Origin: Micrococcales bacterium 31B
GTDB taxonomy: Bacteria > Actinomycetota > Actinomycetes > Actinomycetales > Dermabacteraceae
Assembly: GCA_022803075.1 (NCBI GenBank)
Contig: JAFFTF010000002.1
Coordinates: 288,090-352,089 of the forward strand
Direction of reading: 5' to 3'
Length of the DNA stretch: 64,000 nt
The translations under genes were made by a program, and so were the position numbers. Each line of letters starts with the position of its first letter. The first letter of the stretch is position 1. Of the stretch, positions 56,818-64,000 are shown in pieces. Under the pieces are notes generated by a model that worked only from the letters and a program-made list of their open reading frames with translations, was not told where the DNA came from and did no database searches.

Positions 56818-57525
56818 TTAGTGGCCCATGCCAAGGCCGCCGTCGACGGGGATCACGGCGCCCGTGATGTAGCCCGCGGAGGGCGACGCGATGAACGTGA
56901 CGACGTCGGCGATTTCGCTGGGCTCGGCGAAGCGGCGCGCGGGAATCGTCGCGAGGTAGCCCTGCTTGGTGTCGTCGGGCAGCACGTCGGTCATGTCGGT
57001 GCGCACGAACCCGGGGGCCACGACGTTGGCGGTGATGTTGCGGGCGCCCAGCTCGCGGCTGATCGAGCGGGCCATGCCGACGAGGCCGGCCTTCGAGCTC
57101 GAGTAGTTGATCTGACCGGGGCTGCCGTACAGGCCAACCACCGACGAGATCAGCACGATGCGGCCGCGCTTGAGTCGGATCATGCCCTTGGCGGCGCGGC
57201 TCACGCAGCGGAACGGGCCCGCGAGGTTCGTGTCGAGCACGCTCGTGAAGTCGTCCTCGCTCATGCGTAGCAGCAGCGTGTCTTTCGTGATGCCCGCGTT
57301 GGCGACCAGCACCTCGACGGGCCCATGTGCGGCCTCGACCTGCGTGAACGCCTCGTTGATGCTCGCCGCGTCGGTCATGTCGGCGGCGACGGCCAGCGCG
57401 CCCTCGGGGGCGTCGCCGTTGCGCGACGTGACGGCTACCTTGTCGCCCTGGGCGATGAAGGCCTCGGCGATCGCGCGGCCGATGCCGCGGTTGCCGCCGG
57501 TGACGAGAATGCTACGGGGTTCCAT
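56818..57525 (-). CDS. fabG: 3-oxoacyl-[acyl-carrier-protein] reductase
   Basis: 235 residues from the ATG at 57525, with AAGGAG 4 bases upstream. Reduces the beta-keto group during fatty-acid elongation using NADPH. GGNRGIGRAIAEAF binds the cofactor, ANAGIT is conserved, and the catalytic Ser-Tyr-Lys set is in LISSVVG and YSSSKAGLVG. VAPGFVRTDMT and a C-terminal VDGGLGMG complete the family pattern. First gene of a probable fabG-fabI unit. Confidence 0.94.
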   Translation of the reverse strand: MEPRSILVTGGNRGIGRAIAEAFIAQGDKVAVTSRNGDAPEGALAVAADMTDAASINEAFTQVEAAHGPVEVLVANAGITKDTLLLRMSEDDFTSVLDTNLAGPFRCVSRAAKGMIRLKRGRIVLISSVVGLYGSPGQINYSSSKAGLVGMARSISRELGARNITANVVAPGFVRTDMTDVLPDDTKQGYLATIPARRFAEPSEIADVVTFIASPSAGYITGAVIPVDGGLGMGH

Positions 57526-57695
57526 GGGTCTCCTTGGGTCGGTTGAACGCCGCCACCAGCCTAGTGCAGCGGCGGCGCGCACGGGCCTGCGGTGACGGTG
57601 TTTCGGTCGACGGTTTCACTACGTGGCCGATCGAGCGGGGCCGGCGCCACGTGACGCACCATAGTGGTCTGACCACAAAGGGACGAGGTTCGACG

Positions 57696-60146
57696 ATGAA
57701 TCCACGCGCCGCCGCCCGCCCGCTGCTCGACCTGAGCTTCGGCGGCACCTTCCACCACGACCATCAATACACCGCCGCGGGCACCGAAGTGCTGGTTGGC
57801 TCCGCCGCTCGACACGGCGGCCGCGAAACGAACCCGTTCGGCCGCGGCCTCGTGCTCGGCGGCGGCCGTGACGGCTTCACGGCCCGGCTCACCTCCCCCG
57901 CGCCGCTCACCGAGGGCCGCCTCGACCTCGTGGTGACCGCGGGTGAGCCAGGTGCGGGCCTGCTCGCCGAGGTCCCCGGTCTCGCGCGCCTCGCCGTCGA
58001 CGCGACGGGAGCCCTCGCCCTCACCCTCCTCGGCCACCCGGTCGCGCAGGCCGAACCGACCCGCCTGGCCCCCGGCGTCCCCCTCACCCTCACGCTCACG
58101 TGGCAGCCCGGCGCGCCCGGCGAAACCCTCGTCGCGGCGGCCGGGGCGCAGTCGCGCGGCACGTGGGCCCCGCCCACGGAACTCACCGTGACCCTCGGCG
58201 GGCACGGGCCGGACGCCGGGTGGGCGGGTTGCGTGGGCTCCGTGCGGTTGGCACCGTCCGCGGCGGCACCCGGCGCGTCGCCGCCCGAGTCGCAGCTAGC
58301 CGCCGCCCCGCTCGACGCCGCCGCCCTGCTGCGCGCCGCGAGCGCGGCGAGGCCCAGCGCCAACCAGGTCGACTACCTCGCCGAGCAGCGCCTCGCGTTC
58401 TTTCACTTCGGCGTCAACACGTGCAACGCGGCCCGCGACTACCCCGAGTGGGGGCACGGCGACGAAGACCCCGCGATCGTGAACCCGCAAAGGCTCGACA
58501 CCGACCAGTGGATCCGCAGCGTCGCCGACGCGGGCTTCAACGCCGCCATCGCCGTGGTCAAGCACCACGACGGCTACCTGCTCTACCAGAGCCGCTACAA
58601 CGCGCAGTTCTCACTCGCGGCCTCTCCCCTCGAGGGCGGCCACGGCTCGGTACTGCGCGACCTCGCCGCCTCGGCCCGCCGCCACGGCGTGCGGCTCGGC
58701 ATCTACATGTCGACCGCCGACTCCTATCAGGAGCGGGAGGGCATCTTCGGCAACGGCAGCGCCCCCCGGCCCACCCCGATACCAACCCTCGTGCCCGAAG
58801 ACGACCGCGCGGGCCTCGTGGGCCGCGACCCGCGCTACCCCGCCTTCACCTACCCGCTCGACGACTACAACGCCTACCTGTTCAACACGCTCTACGAAAC
58901 CCTCACGGAGTACGGGGACATCTGCGAGGTCTGGTTCGACGGCGCCCAGGGCAATACCGTGCACCCCCAGCCCTACGCGTTCACTCACCTCTACGACATG
59001 ATCGCGGCGCTCCAGCCGCGAGCCGTGACGGCAATTTCGGGTCGAGATGTGCGTTGGGTTGGCAACGAGGACGGGGTCTCACGGTTCAACGAATGGGGTC
59101 CGCAGGCCATCACGTGGCGCGCCGACGGTGCTCCCTCCGTCGTGGGCGGCGAGATGCACGCCGACACGGGCTCCGCCGCGAGCCTCGCCGCCGCGGCCGG
59201 CGTCGCCACGGAGGCCCGCTGGTGGCCGGCGGAGGCCGACTCGCGGCTGACCTCGGGCTGGTTCTGGGGGCCGCAGAAGGCCACCGCGGCCCCGCCCGCC
59301 GAGTTGCTGACCCGCTACGTGCGCTCGGCGGGGCGAAATTCTACGATGCTCCTCAACGTGCCGCCCGACGAGGACGGGCAGATCAACGACTCGTGCTTGG
59401 CCGCGCTCGCGGGCTTTGCCGCCGAGCTGCGTCGCGCATTCAGCGTGAACCACGCGCTCGGGGCGCCGGCGCGGGGCGGGAACGCGCACCTCGCGGCGCT
59501 CACCGACGGTCGGCTCGACACCGGAGCCACGGTAGCGATCGGCGAGCCGGTCGAGCTTGAACTCGCGACGCCGACCGCCGTGGACTCGGTCGCGGTGCGC
59601 GAACTGGTCCACCGTGACGGCCAGCAGATCGAGGCGTTCACCCTCGACGCCTGGACCGGCGGCGGCTGGCGCCACGTGGAATTCGCGACCGAGGAGGGCG
59701 GCTGCGTCCTAGATGGCGGAGCCGTGGGGTTCCGCAAAATATTGCGACTCGCCCAGCGGGTCACGGCGGCCCGCTGGCGCCTCACCGTGACCGCCGCGAG
59801 GGGGCCCGTGGGCCTCGCCGAGCTGGCCCTGCACGAGACCCTGCAGGCCGATCCGGGACCGCGCCTCGACTACTACGTGGACCCGACGACCGGCGCGCCG
59901 GGCGATGGCTCGAAGGAGCGCCCCCTGCACGCCCTCGCGCAGCTGTGGGACGTGCGGCTCGCGCCCGGAACGACCCTGCACCTGCGGTCGGGTGTCGACC
60001 ACGAGCCGGCGTTTGTGCGCGGGTACGGCACCGCCGCGCGGCCGCTCACGGTCACCTCGTGGGGCACCGGCACGGCCACGGTGGGGGGCGCCGACCTGGC
60101 GACTCATTTCGCCGCTGACGCGGTGCGCGGGGTGCGGGTTATATAG
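57696..60146 (+). CDS. GH29 alpha-L-fucosidase with an aborted beta-helix end
   Basis: 816 residues from the ATG at 57696, chosen for GAGG 7 bases upstream. Order: an N-terminal jelly-roll-like region (about 1-210), the GH29 barrel (about 235-600; ARFGVFxHFG-like LAFFHFGVNTCN, KHHDGYLLYQSRY, the nucleophile aspartate in CEVWFDGAQGN), a galactose-binding-like domain (about 620-760), and finally YYVDPTTGAPGDGSKERPLHAL, the usual start of a right-handed beta-helix domain, which stops after about 75 residues. There is no signal peptide, so it is probably cytoplasmic and acts on imported fucosyl oligosaccharides. No transporter is adjacent. Confidence 0.88.
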   Translation: MNPRAAARPLLDLSFGGTFHHDHQYTAAGTEVLVGSAARHGGRETNPFGRGLVLGGGRDGFTARLTSPAPLTEGRLDLVVTAGEPGAGLLAEVPGLARLAVDATGALALTLLGHPVAQAEPTRLAPGVPLTLTLTWQPGAPGETLVAAAGAQSRGTWAPPTELTVTLGGHGPDAGWAGCVGSVRLAPSAAAPGASPPESQLAAAPLDAAALLRAASAARPSANQVDYLAEQRLAFFHFGVNTCNAARDYPEWGHGDEDPAIVNPQRLDTDQWIRSVADAGFNAAIAVVKHHDGYLLYQSRYNAQFSLAASPLEGGHGSVLRDLAASARRHGVRLGIYMSTADSYQEREGIFGNGSAPRPTPIPTLVPEDDRAGLVGRDPRYPAFTYPLDDYNAYLFNTLYETLTEYGDICEVWFDGAQGNTVHPQPYAFTHLYDMIAALQPRAVTAISGRDVRWVGNEDGVSRFNEWGPQAITWRADGAPSVVGGEMHADTGSAASLAAAAGVATEARWWPAEADSRLTSGWFWGPQKATAAPPAELLTRYVRSAGRNSTMLLNVPPDEDGQINDSCLAALAGFAAELRRAFSVNHALGAPARGGNAHLAALTDGRLDTGATVAIGEPVELELATPTAVDSVAVRELVHRDGQQIEAFTLDAWTGGGWRHVEFATEEGGCVLDGGAVGFRKILRLAQRVTAARWRLTVTAARGPVGLAELALHETLQADPGPRLDYYVDPTTGAPGDGSKERPLHALAQLWDVRLAPGTTLHLRSGVDHEPAFVRGYGTAARPLTVTSWGTGTATVGGADLATHFAADAVRGVRVI

Positions 60147-60191
60147 TCGTGAGAGCAGCCACGCTCGTCATCGCAAGGACACGAATTCGGC

Positions 60192-61286
60192 ATGAAGTAC
60201 CGCTATAACTCGCCCCCCAACTGGCCGACCCCTCCCCCGGGCTGGGAGCCCGCCGACGATTGGCGCCCCGACACGTCGTGGGGGCCCGCGCCCCCCGGCT
60301 GGCAATTTTGGGTGCCCGTCGAGGGAGACCAAGTCACCGAGCGCCTTGATGTGCTCAATGTTGGCGAAATGGTCAAGGCCGGCATCCCCCGCAAGCCGGG
60401 TTCGAAGGGCACGGGCGCCGGTTCCGGACGCGCAGGGGGCGGCGTGGGCACCGCACGTGCGGCCGACGAGCCTCCCCGACGCGGCCACCGCGGCCTGATC
60501 ATCCTGGTTGCGGTCGCGCTCGTGGTGATCGTGGTCGGGGCGATGCTGCTCAACCAGGTCAAGGGCGACACCGATAGGACCTCCTCGCCCACGAAATCCT
60601 CGACACAGTCCAGCGCGCCGCCCACCACGCAGACCTCCGCGCCGCCCACGACGACCGCGCCGCCAACGTCACCGACCAGTGAGCCGCCGGTCGAACCCAG
60701 CACGTCGGGCACCCCCACCGGCGGCGACCCGACCGACTCGCGGGAGCCCACGACGTCGGGCGAGCCCTCCGGACCGTCGAGCGACGCGACCCCGTCGACC
60801 TCCTCTACCTCCTCTACCTCCTCTACCTCCTCTACCTCCTCTACCTCAAACCTCAACATCTCGCTCACGGACCCGGATTACGGGGGCAACCTCGGCTCGA
60901 TCTACCCCGAGACGGCGCGGCAGTCTTCGTCGAGCCTCGGCACGATCCAGACCGAGGTCATCAAGGCGGAGTGGGTGACCGACCCGCAGGAGGCCCTCAC
61001 TGACGGGCCCACCCCGCGCGACGCGCTGCTGGTGTTTACCGTGCGGTTCGTAGGGCAATCGGGCACCTACCTGCCCAACACGAGCGACTTTCAGGTGATG
61101 GACATCTCGGGCACCGAGTTTCGCCCCGCCGTCGGCTACACGCTGAAGCAACCGATTACCCCCGTGGCCCTCACGGGTGGCCGCGAGTTTTTCGGCCAGG
61201 TGGCCTTCGACGTGCCCGAAGGCGCCTATGACCTGGTGTTTACCATGCATTCGGCGAAGGCCGTGCAGTGGCACATCACGCTCTGA
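60192..61286 (+). CDS. Single-pass envelope protein with Ser/Thr/Pro stalk and C-terminal DUF4352-like domain
   Basis: 364 residues. The N-terminus is a tryptophan- and proline-rich cytoplasmic module (PPNWPTPPPGWEPADDW, DTSWGPAPPGWQFW) seen in many actinobacterial membrane proteins. A membrane helix at about 100-120 (LIILVAVALVVIVVGAMLL) is followed by a stalk of Thr, Ser and Pro (about 125-225) with five STS units, then an outer domain (about 225-364) resembling DUF4352 immunoglobulin-like folds (DALLVFTVRFVG, NTSDFQVMDISGTEF, REFFGQVAFDVPEGAYDLVF). Function unknown; probably a surface-exposed accessory protein. Confidence 0.75.
   Translation: MKYRYNSPPNWPTPPPGWEPADDWRPDTSWGPAPPGWQFWVPVEGDQVTERLDVLNVGEMVKAGIPRKPGSKGTGAGSGRAGGGVGTARAADEPPRRGHRGLIILVAVALVVIVVGAMLLNQVKGDTDRTSSPTKSSTQSSAPPTTQTSAPPTTTAPPTSPTSEPPVEPSTSGTPTGGDPTDSREPTTSGEPSGPSSDATPSTSSTSSTSSTSSTSSTSNLNISLTDPDYGGNLGSIYPETARQSSSSLGTIQTEVIKAEWVTDPQEALTDGPTPRDALLVFTVRFVGQSGTYLPNTSDFQVMDISGTEFRPAVGYTLKQPITPVALTGGREFFGQVAFDVPEGAYDLVFTMHSAKAVQWHITL
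60798..60847 (+). repeat. In-frame 9-bp microsatellite
   Basis: ACCTCCTCT occurs five times in a row (60798-60842) plus a partial unit, coding for Thr-Ser-Ser/STS units of the stalk. The period is a multiple of three, so changes in copy number would keep the frame. Confidence 0.9.
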
Positions 61287-61347
61287 GGGGGCAGCCCGAG
61301 GCCCCGGGCCGGGACGCAGGGCCCAAAAAGTGGCGTACGACACGCAC

Positions 61348-61353
61348 TAGAAT
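61348..61353 (+). promoter_or_regulatory. -10 box of a leaderless transcript
   Basis: TAGAAT, 6 bases before the ATG at 61360, with no ribosome site between. Confidence 0.6.
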
Positions 61354-61359
61354 GGCAGC

Positions 61360-61752
61360 ATGCCGAAAAATGCCGAACCGGAGCAGGTGCCCAGCATTAC
61401 CGGCGCGCCCGTCGCGCTGACCGACGACTCGCACAGCCGTTTCGTGCGCTATGCCTGGTCCATGGGCATCCGCACGGCGTCGTTCATCGCGTTCTGCGTG
61501 ATCGATCACTGGACCCGCTGGCTGTTCCTACCGGCCGGCCTGCTGATCCCCTACATCGCCGTGGTCATCGCGAACGCGGGCCGTGAGGGCTCGTCCGTTC
61601 CCACGACTCACGTCAGCACCTCTCCGGCCGAGCCACTTGCCGCCGCCGTGCATCGCGAACTCGGCACCGGCAAAGACGTCATCGATGGCGAGATCATTAC
61701 GCCTGCCACCCCCCAGACTGCCCCCACGACGGCAACCCGCAATGACCGCTGA
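61360..61752 (+). CDS. DUF3099 membrane protein
   Basis: 130 residues with the DUF3099 core: SRFVRYAWSMGIRTASFIAFCVIDHWTRWLFLPAGLLIPYIAVVIANAGRE, i.e. two membrane helices with a short loop. Residues 75-130 are hydrophilic and Thr/Pro-rich. DUF3099 proteins are restricted to Actinobacteria and of unknown function. It overlaps the next gene by 11 bases and is upstream of the SURF1 gene, a common actinobacterial neighbourhood. Confidence 0.88.
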   Translation: MPKNAEPEQVPSITGAPVALTDDSHSRFVRYAWSMGIRTASFIAFCVIDHWTRWLFLPAGLLIPYIAVVIANAGREGSSVPTTHVSTSPAEPLAAAVHRELGTGKDVIDGEIITPATPQTAPTTATRNDR

Positions 61753-61975
61753 CGACTCGCCCCAGTGCAGTTCCAAGGGCTGCCGGGAGGACGCCACGGT
61801 CGCGGTGCGCTGGAACAACCCCAAGATCCACACCCCCGACCGGCGTAAGATTTGGGTGGCGTGCCCAGCACACGTGGAGACGCTGAGCGCGTTTCTCAAC
61901 CTGCGGGGATTCCTGCGCGACACTGTTCCCCTCAGCGATATGGAGGCCGACCCGGGTGAAGACCTTTCTCGCTGA
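61742..61975 (+). CDS. Small Cys-containing protein conserved before SURF1
   Basis: 77 residues from the ATG at 61742. Contains CSSKGC near the start and a later C-x2-H (ACPAH), so four possible metal ligands, with a basic middle (PKIHTPDRRKIW). Small proteins of this pattern precede SURF1 in many Actinobacteria and are sometimes wrongly named acetone carboxylase. The reading frame overlaps both neighbours (11 bases with DUF3099, 20 with SURF1). Function unknown. Confidence 0.75.
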   Translation: MTADDSPQCSSKGCREDATVAVRWNNPKIHTPDRRKIWVACPAHVETLSAFLNLRGFLRDTVPLSDMEADPGEDLSR

Positions 61976-62929
61976 CTACCGCTTCGTTCTGCACTGGAAG
62001 TGGCTGCTGGCGCTGTTCACCCTGATCGTCATCGGCGTCGCGTGTGTGTTCCTCGCCCTGTGGCAGCTCGGTCGCTACGACCGGGCCGAGGCCCACGCCG
62101 AGCTCGTGAACCGCAACTACCATGCTGCCGCCGTGCCCCTCGACGCACTCGTCGCCGCACCCGACGCGGCGCTCCGCACCACCGACCAGTACCGACCCGT
62201 AACCGTCACGGGCTCGTATCTTCCCCAGGACGGCGTTCTCGCGCGCAACCGCCCCCTGAACTCCCAGTCGGGTTTCTACGTGGTGGTGCCGTTTCGCACC
62301 GAATCGGGGGCGGTGATCCTCGTCAATCGCGGCTGGGTGGCCTCCGACAGCCAGGGTGAGGTGCCCAAGACCGTACCCGCCCCGCCGACCGGCACCCTCA
62401 CCCTCACGGGTCGCCTCGAAATGCCCGAAGAAACGCTCGAGGGCCGCACGAATCCCCCCGGTCAGGTGCAAAGCATCAACGTGCCCGTGCTCGCGGAGAA
62501 CGAATTTGCCGCGCTCACCCCGCTGTACACGGGCGTCTTTCTCGAGATGAAGTCCGAAACGCCCGGGGTCGCGGCGAATCCCGTGGCCCTCCCCATGCCC
62601 TCGGTCGACCTCGGCCCCCACCTCGGTTACGCCTGGCAGTGGTATATTTTCGCCGCGTTTTTTCCGCTGGGTTGGTTCGTGCAGGCCCGCCGCGAGGCCG
62701 CGGCCCGGCGGGAGGAGGTGGGGCTGTCGGCCGCGGCACCGGAGCGTCCGGACGCCCCCGTGGCGGCGCTGGCCGGGGCAGCTGGGGTGTCTGGGGCAGC
62801 TGGGGTGTCTGGGGTGGCCCCGACCGCGCCGAGCCGTCGGCTGCGCCTACGCGATCACTTCTCGGCGCGCAATGTCGCGGGCGAGGACGAGTTCGTCGAA
62901 GACGCCATCATCGACCACGAGCAGCGCGG

Positions 62930-62933
<4 letters not shown>
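61956..62933 (+). CDS. SURF1-family cytochrome oxidase assembly protein
   Basis: 325 residues, GTG start inside the preceding gene. N-terminal membrane helix (about 13-38; ALFTLIVIGVACVFLALWQLGRYDRA) with the conserved LGRY-type sequence, a central SURF1 domain (YRPVTVTGSYLPQ, VLARNRPLNSQSGFYVVVPF, GWVASDS) and a second membrane helix (about 225-245; WQWYIFAAFFPLGWFVQARR). SURF1 supports haem insertion into the aa3 oxidase, so this suggests aerobic respiration. Its stop overlaps that of the convergent ABC-F gene. Confidence 0.93.

Positions 62934-64000
<1,067 letters not shown>

Noticed and set aside
58100-59560. 486-codon frame inside the fucosidase gene
   Set aside because: Arg/Pro/Gly-rich shifted-frame product; the fucosidase frame is intact with its catalytic motif.

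Overview
This 64 kb window is a chromosomal segment of a high-GC Gram-positive bacterium (Actinomycetota, most likely a non-sporulating Actinomycetes lineage). The evidence is very GC-rich coding sequence with frequent GTG starts, actinobacterial marker genes (mIHF, BldD, a GarA-type FHA protein with its MerR neighbours, DUF3099, the TIGR02234 trp-associated membrane protein, the PH-like protein of the pyr operon, a two-gene heterodimeric ABC exporter) and many probable leaderless genes. I see no rRNA, tRNA, insertion sequence, prophage or CRISPR array. The assignment is at phylum/class level only.

Layout. 1-108: the 3' end of a secreted protein carrying an LTFxEWxxxGYPxP repeat, followed by a strong terminator. 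188-3879 (-): heterodimeric ABC exporter. 4189-5862 (+): a roadblock-domain protein and TrmL. 5958-14974 (-): prepilin peptidase, aroE, mltG, ruvX, alaS, a small membrane protein, rpsD and rarA. 15075-20113: MMPL transporter, SRPBCC protein, an oxaloacetate decarboxylase-like enzyme and a ParA ATPase. 20163-22264 (-): garA, ftsR and a second MerR gene. 22611-38499 (-): a long block of biosynthetic and housekeeping genes, read 5'->3' as pyrR-pyrB-pyrC-PH-carA-carB-pyrF-mihF-gmk-rpoZ-coaBC-metK-hisI-trpE-trp membrane protein. 38923-42262 (+): bldD and a large secreted nuclease with five C-terminal EW repeats. 42348-47963 (-): efp-nusB, a SatD-like protein, a SpoU methyltransferase, an NfeD/SPFH pair and an ABC ATPase. 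48195-49578 (+): two unknown actinobacterial proteins. 49603-53526: divergent glgA/glgC and serB. 53593-60146: an uncharacterised propeller-like protein, a histidine phosphatase, fabI and fabG, and a GH29 alpha-L-fucosidase. 60192-64000: a cell-envelope protein, DUF3099, a small Cys protein, SURF1 and a truncated ABC-F gene.

How it works together. The pyr operon holds the early UMP pathway genes from carbamoyl phosphate to dihydroorotate plus pyrF, and appears to be controlled by PyrR binding an RNA hairpin that contains the pyrR Shine-Dalgarno sequence. Divergent from it, bldD has an apparent BldD box upstream and a complete c-di-GMP-binding motif. GarA plus the FtsR-type MerR protein link Ser/Thr kinase signalling to central metabolism and division. 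The ancestral actinobacterial gene order is partly preserved (rarA-rpsD-alaS-ruvX-mltG-aroE; efp-nusB; bldD|pyrR...metK) but broken: aroC/K/B are absent, metK is followed by hisI-trpE, and a nuclease gene lies between bldD and nusB.

Most of the window is conserved housekeeping DNA. I did not find a convincing new multi-gene system. The most unusual items are the EW surface-repeat module shared by two secreted proteins, small tandem duplications of gene tails at three convergent junctions, an identical 20-bp element behind two unrelated genes, a group of leaderless promoters, and two uncharacterised proteins (53593-55140 and 48195-49052).
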